DNA from: BTUB01 sp963836585 | GTDB lineage: Bacteria; Babelota; Babeliae; Babelales; Vermiphilaceae | Direction of reading: 5' to 3' | Assembly: GCA_963836585.1 (NCBI GenBank) | Contig: CAWIJV010000003.1 | Location: forward strand, 248,001 to 312,000 | DNA length: 64,000 nt | Shown: positions 1 through 8,512 of the stretch, piece by piece | Layout: each line of letters opens with the position of its first letter | How positions within the stretch are numbered: the stretch's first letter is position 1 | The notes under the pieces: generated by a model | What the model was told of the DNA's origin: nothing | The model's input: the letters and a program-made list of their open reading frames with translations, nothing else | Database searches by the model: none | Position numbers and translations under genes: made by a program

Positions 1-399
1 ATGGACTCCTAATGCCAAATCTGCTGCAGTACGTCCCAAATGATCTTCAATGGTTCGATCTGCGCCTGCTGCAATCAAAATGGGGGCTATGGCAGGATTT
101 GTATTACAAGCAGCCATCATTAATGGAGCGAAGCCACGTGTTCCTTTATCAACATCGACTCCCGCTGTAACCAGAATCTTCACTACTTCGGTTTTTTCTG
201 AATAAACAGCGCTTTGTAGCACAGTCAAACAACCACCATCAAGCATATTAGCATTAGCTCCGGCTGCAAGTAATTCCTGTAATATTTTAGTACTAGTCCA
301 AGCAGGAATCAAATCATGCCAATGAGCATTCGCTTGTTGTTCTGTCATAGCAACCGATAGGTTGCTTAGCAAAAGCAGTGTAAAAATATATTTTTGCAT
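1..399 (-). CDS. secreted ankyrin-repeat protein (3' end outside window)
   Basis: The gene runs off the left edge; 133 codons are visible. Residues 1-17 look like a signal peptide (MQKYIF followed by a leucine run, cleavage near LSVA). From about residue 34 ankyrin-type repeats can be read, with cores ELLAAGANAN, VVKILVTAGVDVDKG and ILIAAGADRT and the usual spacing of about 33 residues. The start at 399 has a good ribosome site (AAGGA, 6 bases upstream) and lies 8 bases after the spoU stop, so it is probably the third gene of a tgt-spoU-ankyrin operon. Ankyrin proteins with signal peptides are typical of bacteria living in protists; an effector or periplasmic role is inference. Partner and target are unknown. 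Confidence 0.85.
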   Translation of the reverse strand, partial: MQKYIFTLLLLSNLSVAMTEQQANAHWHDLIPAWTSTKILQELLAAGANANMLDGGCLTVLQSAVYSEKTEVVKILVTAGVDVDKGTRGFAPLMMAACNTNPAIAPILIAAGADRTIEDHLGRTAADLALGVH

Positions 400-407
400 G
401 GTAATCC

Positions 408-1160
408 TTACTTTCCAAATGCCAAATATAAAGCGATTGATCCGGCGACTGCCGCATTCAGGCTTTCAGTATTTCCCGGCATCGGCAGAGTCAAATAGCT
501 ATCCACATCGCGCAGCCAAGGGGCCGGAATGCCGGTTGCCTCATTGCCCACAATCAAGAGTGTGTTGGTAAAATCGATCTCTTGGGGCGCTTTGCCCCCT
601 TTTACCACGAGAGCGCAGAGTTTAAAATCTTTTTTCCACTTGAGTAGTGTTTCCCACGTTGGAGTGTAAATCTGCACATATCCCACGGTGCCGGCCGATG
701 CTTGCACCACTTTTGGGTTCCAAATATCGGCGCCATCAATAGCGATGACTGTTTTAATCTTGAGCGCTGCGCAGGTGCGAATCAGGCTGCCGATATTGCC
801 CGGATCTGCCAGATTTGCCAGCACCAATCCTGAGGTGAGTGATGAGAAGGGCGGTTGTGCCGGCATTTCAAAAACGCCCAAAATGCCGCTGGGAGTTTTT
901 GCAGCGCTAATTTTTTCCATCACATGATCATCCACGATGGTGATAAAAAAGTTTTTGGCAAATTCTCTGACAGCCGCCAGTTGCGCTTTGGTGGTATACA
1001 TCTGCACCAGCTTCATGCCGCTTTCAATAAGCGTGCTGCAGGTGCGCGAACCTTCGGCAATAAACCGTTTTTGCGCGTCGCGGCCCTTGGCATCATGGAG
1101 TGCACTGATCATTTTTACTTCTTCATGAGTTCTTGAGGTGATTGTTTTGATGGTAGACAT
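408..1160 (-). CDS. TrmH/SpoU-family RNA 2'-O-methyltransferase
   Basis: A 250-residue SPOUT-class enzyme that methylates ribose 2'-OH groups of rRNA or tRNA with S-adenosylmethionine. The three SpoU motifs are present: motif 1 LADPGNIGSLIRTC near residue 116, motif 2 VGNEATGIPAPW near 205, and motif 3 LPMPGNTESLNAAVA near 225, which form the knotted SAM site. An N-terminal domain of about 95 residues (EGSRTCSTLIESG) matches the SpoU substrate-binding domain of RlmB/TsnR-like proteins. It starts 3 bases beyond the tgt stop, so the two RNA-modification genes are probably co-transcribed. The exact target nucleotide cannot be told from sequence, so no symbol is given. Confidence 0.9.
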   Translation of the reverse strand: MSTIKTITSRTHEEVKMISALHDAKGRDAQKRFIAEGSRTCSTLIESGMKLVQMYTTKAQLAAVREFAKNFFITIVDDHVMEKISAAKTPSGILGVFEMPAQPPFSSLTSGLVLANLADPGNIGSLIRTCAALKIKTVIAIDGADIWNPKVVQASAGTVGYVQIYTPTWETLLKWKKDFKLCALVVKGGKAPQEIDFTNTLLIVGNEATGIPAPWLRDVDSYLTLPMPGNTESLNAAVAGSIALYLAFGK

Positions 1161-1163
1161 AGT

Positions 1164-2297
1164 TTAAATCTCGTTATTTAAAATTTTGTTTCGGTAGTTT
1201 GCCATGAGCTGCACCATATAATGCAGATTATGAATGCTGGCCAGGGTGTAGCCGGTCAGCTCGTTTGCTTTGAATAGATGGTGCAAATAGGCGCGGGTAT
1301 ATTTTTTGCACACGATGCAGGTGCAGTTTCTATCAATGGGAATAAAGGCGCTGCGATTGGCGCTGTTTAAAATTTTCATGTTGCCGATGCTGGTAAACAG
1401 CAGCCCATGCCGCGCGCAGCGGGTGGGATGAGAGCTGTCAAACGTATCAATGCCCAGCTCAATGCAGATTGCCAGAGATTCCAGATCGCCAATACCCAGC
1501 AAGTGGTTAGGTTTATCCAGGGGCAGATGAGGCATGGTGTAGGTGAGCATTTCAAACATCTGCTCGCGCGTTTTGCCCAGCGATCCACCGATGGCAAAAC
1601 CATCAAAAGGAAGGCTGGCCAAATAATCGCAACTTTTGAGGCGCAGGGCGCGATCGATGCCCCCATGGATCACCGCATACATTGCTTGATTATTGGGGTT
1701 AGCCAGATGCGCGTCTAGCGATCGCTTTTCCCAGCGATGGGTGCGCTCGAGCGATTTGGCCAGGGAATCAGAATCAATATGATAGGGTGGCAACTCATCA
1801 AAGGGGATAATGATATCAGCGCCCAAATCTTTTTGCGCCTGCACTGAAGTCTCGGGAGTCAGCAATATGCGCTGGCCATCGCGATAGGATCTAAAGAGCA
1901 CCCCTTCTTCAGAAATTTTTAATACATTATTATCCGCCTTCTTAGTGCCCTTGCTTTTTAGCTCATCCTTTACCGTGCCGTAGGCAAGGCTAAAAACTTG
2001 AAAGCCGCCCGAATCGGTAATAATGGGAGCATTGCGATTCATAAAGGCATGGAGGCCACCGGCCTCTTTGATGGTTTGAGTGCCCGGCTGGAGCATCAGA
2101 TGATAGGTGTTGCAAAACATCAATTGCAATCCAAGCTGGCTGACCAGTTCACTATCGAGTGCCTTGAGGGTGCCATTGGTGCCGACGGCCACAAAATTGG
2201 GCGTGTCGATGCTGCCATGAGGGGTATCGATTCTGCCCACGCGAGCGCGGGATTTGCGGGATTGATGAATCAGTTGAAAACTAAATGGTTTTATCAT
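1164..2297 (-). CDS. tgt: tRNA-guanine transglycosylase (Tgt), queuine-type pocket
   Basis: A 377-residue enzyme that swaps guanine-34 of GUN-anticodon tRNAs for a queuosine base. Visible features: base-binding ITDSGGFQVFSL with Asp95, the nucleophile region GIDTFDSSHPTR (about 282-293), and the zinc site C325-x-C327-x2-C330 with His356. Two pocket positions differ from classic bacterial preQ1 enzymes: the Cys of the FDEC motif (Cys158 in Zymomonas) is Leu169 in FDELPPY, and the Val of GGLAV (Val233) is Gly241 in GGSLG. Gly at the latter position is the eukaryotic queuine-accepting state. A YhhQ-type transporter gene lies about 1 kb away. Length is normal for the family. First gene of the minus-strand operon with spoU. 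Confidence 0.95.
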   Translation of the reverse strand: MIKPFSFQLIHQSRKSRARVGRIDTPHGSIDTPNFVAVGTNGTLKALDSELVSQLGLQLMFCNTYHLMLQPGTQTIKEAGGLHAFMNRNAPIITDSGGFQVFSLAYGTVKDELKSKGTKKADNNVLKISEEGVLFRSYRDGQRILLTPETSVQAQKDLGADIIIPFDELPPYHIDSDSLAKSLERTHRWEKRSLDAHLANPNNQAMYAVIHGGIDRALRLKSCDYLASLPFDGFAIGGSLGKTREQMFEMLTYTMPHLPLDKPNHLLGIGDLESLAICIELGIDTFDSSHPTRCARHGLLFTSIGNMKILNSANRSAFIPIDRNCTCIVCKKYTRAYLHHLFKANELTGYTLASIHNLHYMVQLMANYRNKILNNEI

Positions 2298-2369
2298 TTG
2301 AAAAATTATGGTAAAAAATGCATGCTATATCGCAATAGTATCATGTTTTAAAGTAAAAAGGTAATTTTT

Positions 2370-3137
2370 ATGCTGCGCAAAAATCTTCTTCTGCTTGCTG
2401 TGGGCATATTTTTGATTGCAGGGAATGGGTATGCCATGTATCAATGTGGCCTTCTCGGGTGTGATTTTAAGGGTCCTCGCCATAAGGTGGGGCCACATCG
2501 TTTTACGCATACTAATCAGCGGCCCTATCAATGTTCCGGATGTCTTCATCAGGGGCCAAAAGAAAATATTATTCGCCATTTGCAAACCACCGGCTGTCAT
2601 GGTGCTTCTTGTGAGCCAACGCCGATGAGTGAAGTAACCTGCGCGATTGTCAAGTTGCCAATCCTGCCGGTTGGATCATTGCCTCTCATTGCAAATGGTT
2701 CTGCTCCCGCAGCAATGGTAGTCACATGTCTCTCTAAAACAGCGGTACCTTTATATCGTTGCGGTGTGAGAAAATGTGAAGTTCGTGAGCATACTCTCAA
2801 GGATCTTCATAGGCATCGCATTAAGAGTCATCTTAAACAACTGCTCTATCACTGCTCAGTGTGTAAGGCGGATTATGATAGAGAATCAGGGATCCAACAT
2901 ATACAAGAATGCGCCGATAGAAATCACCAAGTGGCTGCTTTGGTAAAAAATTGCCTTTCACCCGAGTCGATCAGTGCTTTAAACAAGCATCCCTCTAAGA
3001 TGCGGCCAAATTACCACTATACCCGTCTGACCAACTGGAATTTTCAAGAAGATGTGAGTGATGAAAGCAGTGTTGAATGTCTTCCTGATTCTGATAGTGA
3101 GCAGATGACTGATAGCGAGCCATCTCTTTACGAATAA
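2370..3137 (+). CDS. secreted C2H2 zinc-finger-like protein
   Basis: A 255-residue protein with a signal peptide (residues 1-22, LLLLAVGIFLIAGNGYA). The mature part carries four C2H2-type units: C26-x4-C31-x11-H43-x3-H47, C55-x2-C58-x11-H70 with C76/H77, C131-x4-C136-x12-H149-x4-H154, and C162-x2-C165-x11-H177-x3-C181. Units 1 and 2 are joined by HTNQRPYQC, very like the eukaryotic linker H-TGEKPY-x-C. The C-terminus (about 225-255) is acidic and Ser/Asp/Glu-rich. C2H2 arrays are rare in bacteria; the signal peptide argues against a housekeeping regulator and for export, possibly toward a host. It is divergent from tgt and convergent with the transporter at 3148. DNA binding is not shown by sequence alone. 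Confidence 0.8.
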   Translation: MLRKNLLLLAVGIFLIAGNGYAMYQCGLLGCDFKGPRHKVGPHRFTHTNQRPYQCSGCLHQGPKENIIRHLQTTGCHGASCEPTPMSEVTCAIVKLPILPVGSLPLIANGSAPAAMVVTCLSKTAVPLYRCGVRKCEVREHTLKDLHRHRIKSHLKQLLYHCSVCKADYDRESGIQHIQECADRNHQVAALVKNCLSPESISALNKHPSKMRPNYHYTRLTNWNFQEDVSDESSVECLPDSDSEQMTDSEPSLYE

Positions 3138-3147
3138 GAACAATATT

Positions 3148-3807
3148 TCACTTCTCAACTCTTGTAATCATTGTTACCACTAAGGGTACCAGCAAGAGCA
3201 TAGCGATCATTTTGATGGTAAAGCTCACGAGCATTATTTGAGTGATATTCTCTACAATGCCATAGAGCCCTAAGAAGCTAAAAAGCACCGTGTCGAGCAG
3301 TTGCGAGGCAAAGATGCTGATCATGTTGCGCGCGGTAATGTAGTGCCCTTTGCATAGGGTGCGCAAGCGGCCGTAAAAGAAGGTATCAAAATATTGCACC
3401 ATCAGATAAACGGCCAACGATGCGATGGTGATGCGCGGCATGTGCGAAAGTATTACCGCGTAAGCCGCGTGTGCAAAATCAGCAATGCTGGCAACATATG
3501 CAAGCTGCAATTGCGATACGATCGTATAAAAAATGAGCAGGCTAAAACTGGTCCAAATCGCTTTGCGTGCTTCCTGCTTGCCATAATATTCTTGAATCAG
3601 ATTGAGCGTAAGCACCGAGCCGACAATGTAAATATCGGCGGCAGTTGCATTATACCCCCACAGAGTAATTTGTTTGAGCACAAAAAAATTGGCAATAATC
3701 GCTTGTGCGCATAAAAATGCTACCAGAGCAGATAATCCTAGCCGTACCATTACTATTTGAGCAAGACTGATAATAGTCAAATGCGCACAAAAAAGAAGTT
3801 CATTCAT
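3148..3807 (-). CDS. queuosine precursor transporter (YhhQ/VUT family)
   Basis: An integral membrane protein of 219 residues from the ATG at 3807 (a TTG at 3846 would add 13 residues; the ATG fits better because the hydrophobic segment follows at once). It has about six transmembrane helices and family signatures NLIQEYYGKQEARKA after helix 3 and QYFDTFFYGRLR in the middle, followed by the conserved SQLLDTVLFSFLGLYG. Members import queuosine precursors (preQ0/preQ1 or queuine). With tgt nearby and no preQ0 synthesis genes in the window, it probably supplies Tgt with base taken from the host or environment. Substrate choice is inference. Confidence 0.85.
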   Translation of the reverse strand: MNELLFCAHLTIISLAQIVMVRLGLSALVAFLCAQAIIANFFVLKQITLWGYNATAADIYIVGSVLTLNLIQEYYGKQEARKAIWTSFSLLIFYTIVSQLQLAYVASIADFAHAAYAVILSHMPRITIASLAVYLMVQYFDTFFYGRLRTLCKGHYITARNMISIFASQLLDTVLFSFLGLYGIVENITQIMLVSFTIKMIAMLLLVPLVVTMITRVEK

Positions 3808-3900
3808 AATACTCACAAACCTTGCATTTAATTTTCCACGGAACAATACTTGAGTAATGATAGTATATGAGTTTGTTCAAAAAGGAAGAAGGGGAAAGCT

Positions 3901-4833
3901 ATGAAAATTCTCTTTTCGAGTGCGCTGATACTGATGAGCCATCTCTTAATCTCAATGGAATCACCTTCACCATCACCCAAACATAGTCCCGAAGGCGCTA
4001 CCACTCGCGCGGTGGTGTTGCGCTATTTTAGAGATCTTGCGCAACGCGAAGCTGCGGCCCAGATAGTTAAAGATAGCAACTATTTCAAAGAGCAACTGCG
4101 TAGCTCAGCGCACCACCCGGTTGTAACGCCACCGGTCTTTATGGAGCAGCAAGTAATTGCCGGGCCGATGTGTGTTCATGATGGTAAAGGAGTCATATGT
4201 GCGGCCAATACTATTTTTATGGTTGATCTTGCTCAAGAAAAAATAACTAGAATGATTAATATCCCGCCACGCGTTGAACCGGGAGATATTACGCCCCCAA
4301 CGGTGAGCGTTATAGATTCTATTAGGATGGTTGGTGTCCCTCGCGATCTGATATTGCTGGGAGAAACACATGGCAGAATCTTGATCGCCGATCCATCATT
4401 TGGGCAGGCCGGGCAAGAAGTAAAAACATTTGGGCAGCTGGATGGCCATATTCTGCAGTTTGCCGTGGACAAGAAAGGTAAAAAAATTGCCGTGCGCTAT
4501 ACCAGCAAAGATGCGGCAGGCAACGCGCTGCCGTGCTTTGCATTAGCCGCAGCGTTTAAATCCCGCATTGATCAGGCAAATATTGCGCAGAGCGCTGCAA
4601 GTAAAAGAAGATCCTGGGCGCCGCCCAAAGAAGCCGCCCAATGGCGATGGTCCGATTTTTTCTGGAGGCCATGCCTTAATGGAATCAAAACAATTGGCTT
4701 CGAAGGCAGCGAGTGTGTTACCGAATGTTCAACGGGCACTCGTGAGAAGTGGCGTATAAAGCATTTGACAAAGATTGATAAAGTGCCGGAATTGGTTAAA
4801 GTCTCTGAGGTTAAAGCAGCGGATATTCCTTAA
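3901..4833 (+). CDS. secreted protein of unknown function
   Basis: A 310-residue protein with a signal peptide (MKILFSSALILMSHLLISME) and a ribosome site (GGGGAAAG just upstream). The mature part begins with a Ser/Pro stretch (SPSPSPKHSPEG). A middle region of short beta-like strands (ICAANTIFMVDLAQEK, DLILLGETHGRILIAD, HILQFAVDKKGKKIAV) resembles blades of a beta-propeller, but I cannot assign a family. No catalytic motif is visible. Its 3' end overlaps the convergent murB 3' end by 23 bases. Confidence 0.7.
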   Translation: MKILFSSALILMSHLLISMESPSPSPKHSPEGATTRAVVLRYFRDLAQREAAAQIVKDSNYFKEQLRSSAHHPVVTPPVFMEQQVIAGPMCVHDGKGVICAANTIFMVDLAQEKITRMINIPPRVEPGDITPPTVSVIDSIRMVGVPRDLILLGETHGRILIADPSFGQAGQEVKTFGQLDGHILQFAVDKKGKKIAVRYTSKDAAGNALPCFALAAAFKSRIDQANIAQSAASKRRSWAPPKEAAQWRWSDFFWRPCLNGIKTIGFEGSECVTECSTGTREKWRIKHLTKIDKVPELVKVSEVKAADIP

Positions 4834-5738
4834 AGCCGATCAGGCGGCATTCTGGTTGCGGGATGATGCTAAAATGTTTGTGCACCATTTCTTGCATGGC
4901 GCGGGCGAGTGCAATAATATCAGCGCTTGTTGCATTACCTTGATTCACGATCATATTCGCATGTTGATATGAAACAATCGCATTGCCGATTTGAAGCTGA
5001 CCCTTCACACCAATTTTATCAAGATAGTAGGCAACAAAAATCATTTTTTTTCCATTGCTCATGAGTGAAACTTCATGATCATGGAAATTTCTAAAAAAGC
5101 TGCCGCAGGTATTTTTAGTTGGATAACGGCTGTTGCGGTGGCGAATTATTTCAACGCGGCGCCCGCGTGCATAGGCTGTTTCAAGATCGGTTCCTTTTTT
5201 GAGCGTAAAGGTTGCGTCAACCAAATAATATTCTTCTTCTTGCAGCCGTGATTGATCATAGCCAAACTTAAACCAATCAGGAGATACGGTGCTGATAGCG
5301 CCGGTGGCCCGATGGATCACGGTCGCGCTCACCAAAAACTGTTCCAGCAAAAATTGAAAGTAGTGGAGATTGATATAAACCGAACCGCCCACGGTGCCGG
5401 GAATGCCGCTAAATTCTTCTAATCCTAGCAGATTATTGGCCAGGCAAAATTCAATCAGATCATGCATGCTTGCACCGGCGCCAGCCTTTACTGAGTGAGC
5501 TGTCGATAATCTCCAAACCATTAATTTGAGGCTGAATTACCAAGCCATCAAAGCCTTCATCGCTGATGAGAATATTGGCCCCTTTGCCCAGCACAAAGAT
5601 GGCGAGATTATTTGTTGATGCAAAGGAGAGGGCTTCTTGAAATTGCGCTGCATTATTTGGTTGTGCAAAAAAAGCCGCCGGGCCGCCAGTGGCGAACCAG
5701 TTTTTATCATGTAATGATATATTATTTTTTATTAACAT
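4811..5738 (-). pseudogene. murB: murB (UDP-N-acetylenolpyruvoylglucosamine reductase), one frameshift
   Basis: MurB makes UDP-MurNAc, an early peptidoglycan step, using FAD and NADPH. The N-terminal reading frame (5738 to 5460) holds the FAD-binding region FVLGKGANILISDEGFDG; the rest (frame ending at 4811) holds AGAGASMHDL, GIPGTVGGSVYIN, KNTCGSFFRN (with the catalytic serine), YQHANMIVNQG and the C-terminal PECRLIG. All sections are in order and the joint falls at about 5487-5500, where one base must be skipped to rejoin the frames. There is no homopolymer at the joint. Everything else looks functional, so this is either a very recent mutation, an assembly error or a recoding site. The gene lies 31 bases from the inverted-repeat element. 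Confidence 0.85.
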
Positions 5739-5768
5739 TATTTGCCTTTATCTTTTTTTTCTTCATAA

Positions 5769-6413
5769 TTTTTTTTAAAGAAATATTTTTTTTATAAATG
5801 GCTTCCAGCCATGGGCAAAAGCGGTCTCGCCACCGCTCTTGCATCACGGGCGTTTAAGGGTGGCTTGGCCCCCTTAAAAAACCCCCTTTTTTTCGCCGCC
5901 TAATCCCCTATCCAGGCTTCGCGTTTTTATCGTCATAAAAACCGCCCTTCGGGCGGCTACGCGCTCGCTTGGAGGCGGCTTCGGCATGCCTTGCAACTTT
6001 GTTGCGTCGGCAGCCTCGAGGCGTCTTTTAGGAACATAGGACATCCTCATTTAAATTTTTTATCGACGATGCGCAGCGTAGAAAAAAAGCTGTAAAAATG
6101 TAGTTTGGCAAATGGAAGCGGGGGTAACGTGACCCGCTGTAAAAAAGTCCACAAGTAAATCACGGTGAGGTGTTAAATTCCTAGCCCGGCGTCATCGAGC
6201 TCCTCCCATGCAATCGTTTTCGATTGCTGGGGGAGCGGAAGGATGACCGCGTCCGTCCCTTCGGGGATGGAAAGTGGTCATCCGGATTACGTCCGGATGG
6301 TTTCCAAAGGCGGAGCCTTGGTGCATAGGGTTCAGGGATTTGTGCACAAATCCCTGACGCGGGGCATGGGGCCGCGGAGGCCCCAAATAAAAAAAATATT
6401 TCTTTAAAAAAAA
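5769..6413. repeat. 645-bp noncoding element with perfect 27-bp terminal inverted repeats (copy A)
   Basis: The ends, 5769-5795 and 6387-6413, are exact inverted copies of each other: T8, AAAG, AAATA, T8, AT. Inside are several strong hairpins: ATGGCT-TCC-AGCCAT next to the left end, an ACCGCCC/GGGCGGT-type stem near 5941, AGCGGG/CCCGCT at about 6116-6138, and CAGGGATTTG/CAAATCCCTG near 6333. No convincing protein is encoded. A related element lies inverted at 52847-53492, sharing a 63-bp identical block (6096-6158 here). The element sits 2 bases beyond the trhO stop and 31 bases before murB, in a gap with no other gene. It resembles a MITE or structured-RNA repeat; no transposase is present. 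Confidence 0.75.
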
Positions 6414-6415
6414 GA

Positions 6416-7336
6416 TCATTTCAATGAAACAGAATAATTTTTAAAAACAGGCGGCCGTTTTGCCGCAGCACCTTGTTTAATAAGCGTACAGCATGCAATG
6501 CTGCAGGTATTTTCTAATTTTTGAATACAATCAGAGCAGCCAATGTAATGGCGATTGCATGCCGCCCGCAGGCAGTTGGTATACTCATCCCATGCGTTGT
6601 GGCAGATAGAGCAGCTGCCCAGCACATCATCAGTAATTTTCACTGCCGTGCGCCCATCAAAAACGTAATTTTTTCCCTTAAAAAATCCATTAGGAAATTC
6701 TTCCACATACCGATGAATGCCGCCTTTAATATGGTACACTTCCTGCGCCACGCCTTTTGCTTTTATGTAGGCTGAGGCGCGTTCACAGCGCACGCCGCCG
6801 GTGCAATACATCAAAATCTGTTTATCTTTAAACTCATTCAAATGGTTATCAACATAGGCAGGAAAATCACGGAAATAGTTAGTATCGGGTATGATCGCAT
6901 TTTCTATTCTGCCGATGGCCGATTCTGCCTTGTTTCTACAATCGATGATTATTAAATTGTCCGGTTGTTTGGTAATCAGCTCATGCGCATGCGCCGGTTC
7001 CAAGTGAATGCCCGCGTTTTGAGCAGTGAAAGTTTCCGGATCCAATCCTAAATAGACGATCTCTTTTTTTACCACCACGCGCAAGCGGGGAAAATGATCG
7101 CCCACATTATGGCTTTCTTTGTAATCAATATCGGCAAAAAGCGGATGCGCGCTCATTATTTTTTTATACTGCTCAAGCTGTTCGCGTGGGCCACCAAGCG
7201 TGCCATTGATGCCTTCACGGGCCAGAATAATGCGGCCCTTGAGATGCAGCTCTTGGCAGAGTGATTTTTGCCAATTGCATATCTGATTGGGATGCTCAAG
7301 CATCACATATTTGTAAAATAAAATAATTGAGTGCAT
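6416..7336 (-). CDS. trhO: tRNA uridine(34) hydroxylase, rhodanese family (TrhO/YceA)
   Basis: A 306-residue protein of the TrhO (YceA) family, which hydroxylates U34 of certain tRNAs (first step toward ho5U/cmo5U). The N-terminal domain has the signature ILAREGINGTLGG (about 37-49). The rhodanese domain spans about 120-220 with the active-site loop MYCTGGVRCERASAY. The C-terminal Cys-rich part (SICHNAWDEYTNC, HYIGCSDCI, ENTCSIACC) is typical of the family and may bind metal. Length is normal. It starts 10 bases after the stop of the secreted ankyrin protein and probably belongs to the same operon. Confidence 0.9.
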   Translation of the reverse strand: MHSIILFYKYVMLEHPNQICNWQKSLCQELHLKGRIILAREGINGTLGGPREQLEQYKKIMSAHPLFADIDYKESHNVGDHFPRLRVVVKKEIVYLGLDPETFTAQNAGIHLEPAHAHELITKQPDNLIIIDCRNKAESAIGRIENAIIPDTNYFRDFPAYVDNHLNEFKDKQILMYCTGGVRCERASAYIKAKGVAQEVYHIKGGIHRYVEEFPNGFFKGKNYVFDGRTAVKITDDVLGSCSICHNAWDEYTNCLRAACNRHYIGCSDCIQKLENTCSIACCTLIKQGAAAKRPPVFKNYSVSLK

Positions 7337-7346
7337 GGTGTTTCAT

Positions 7347-8498
7347 CTATTTTATGGGATGTCTTGCCTGCCTGTCCGACGTAGCTTTAGCGAAGGCGGA
7401 CGGCAATCCGACCTTTTTACGAGGATGAGTCGGCGAACCCTGCGGAGATCCTGAAGAAAATCTTTTATTTTGAAAGGGCAGCGCCTTCTCTGCTCCTTGA
7501 GATACCAAAAATGGTATGATCGGATGAGCAGGGTTTTTGCTCAATACACAATCAAGCGGCGTTTGGTCACTGCGATTGTGTTCATTAATGTGGATTCCAT
7601 CGTGTTCTGTCAAAACAGTAACAACTTCTTGTTGTTGCTCCGGTGTGAGCAGTGGGGTAACGCACAATTCGTGGAGCAACCCATTACCCTGCGCATTACT
7701 CTTTTTGAATAGAGCATTGATGGCGCCGAGCGGGAAATTGTGAGCGATCTGCGATAAAGATCCTAAATGTGCCAGTTCTGCAATATAGGGGACAGGATCT
7801 TTGCAAATCTCTTCAATCTCTTTTCGTTGCTCAAGAAGTGCAATCGCCTGCGTTGTTGTTTCCAGATCTTTTTCAATGCGCTGGCTAGTTCTGGTAATCT
7901 TGGTATCAGTAGTTTCTACTAAAAAGAGCGCATCCTGTGCAATAATAAATGCGCGCTTAATACCTTCAAGGGCCGCTTTTTGCGCTTTTAAATCAAATAA
8001 AACACTCACTAGTGGCCATTCTTGGCTCATGCGCGTTTGAACTTCTTGCGTTGCTGCCGGATCATCCTGCCCCAGTTGATTAAAAAGATGGTCACGATAT
8101 TTAGAATAATCATCTGGGCCGAAGGCTTTTGGAGCATCTTCACTATTAATTTTTCCTAAAATTGCTTTGGCGCGCGGCAGATACTGATCCTTATTAGTTG
8201 ATCGCCTTAGATTGACGTAAGTGGCCGCTTTTTTAAGATTCAGCCACGGTGATGCGCAGTATGCGGTAACGGTTGTGCGGTTCGATGGTTGCGTATGATA
8301 ATAATCGGTGACCGCACTAAAAAAATCATGCGGATCGGCATCTGCTTTGGTAACGAGTTGTTTTAATGAGGAGTTAACTTTTCTGGTATAAAGACCATCT
8401 ATTTGGGAAACAATGCGTAAACCAGCTTCCATTCCATTAAGTGAAAATGAAATAAAAAAACTACACAATGCTACTTTTTGAAATGACGATACTATCAT
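7347..8498 (-). CDS. secreted protein with C-terminal ankyrin repeats
   Basis: A 383-residue protein with a signal peptide (about residues 1-23, VALCSFFISFSLNG). The middle part (100-250) is helical and charged without a recognisable family. Two ankyrin-like units occupy about 265-345 (GNGLLHELCVTPLL, then DQTPLDCVLSKNPAHPI and PFLVSQGAEKA). The last residues (AFAKATSDRQARHPIK) are encoded by a dispersed palindromic repeat at 7361-7412, so the original C-terminus was probably changed by repeat insertion. It follows the ABC-exporter genes by one small gene, in the same direction. Confidence 0.7.
   Translation of the reverse strand: MIVSSFQKVALCSFFISFSLNGMEAGLRIVSQIDGLYTRKVNSSLKQLVTKADADPHDFFSAVTDYYHTQPSNRTTVTAYCASPWLNLKKAATYVNLRRSTNKDQYLPRAKAILGKINSEDAPKAFGPDDYSKYRDHLFNQLGQDDPAATQEVQTRMSQEWPLVSVLFDLKAQKAALEGIKRAFIIAQDALFLVETTDTKITRTSQRIEKDLETTTQAIALLEQRKEIEEICKDPVPYIAELAHLGSLSQIAHNFPLGAINALFKKSNAQGNGLLHELCVTPLLTPEQQQEVVTVLTEHDGIHINEHNRSDQTPLDCVLSKNPAHPIIPFLVSQGAEKALPFQNKRFSSGSPQGSPTHPRKKVGLPSAFAKATSDRQARHPIK
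7361..7412. repeat. dispersed palindromic repeat inside a CDS 3' end
   Basis: A near-palindrome built of CCTGTCCG and CGGACGG arms around a TAGCTTTAGCGAAGG core. Related sequence (CCTGTCCGCCGAAGC, GCGAAGGCTGG) occurs at 45540-45640 and 54170-54205. It encodes the C-terminal tail of the ankyrin protein at 7347-8498. Confidence 0.6.
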
Positions 8499-8512
8499 TT
8501 TTTTTAACCTTA

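Noticed and set aside
5769..6413. tmRNA, 6S RNA or an rRNA fragment as explanation of the element
   Set aside because: No tag frame, no tRNA-like ends and no rRNA landmarks are visible, and a second copy exists within 50 kb.
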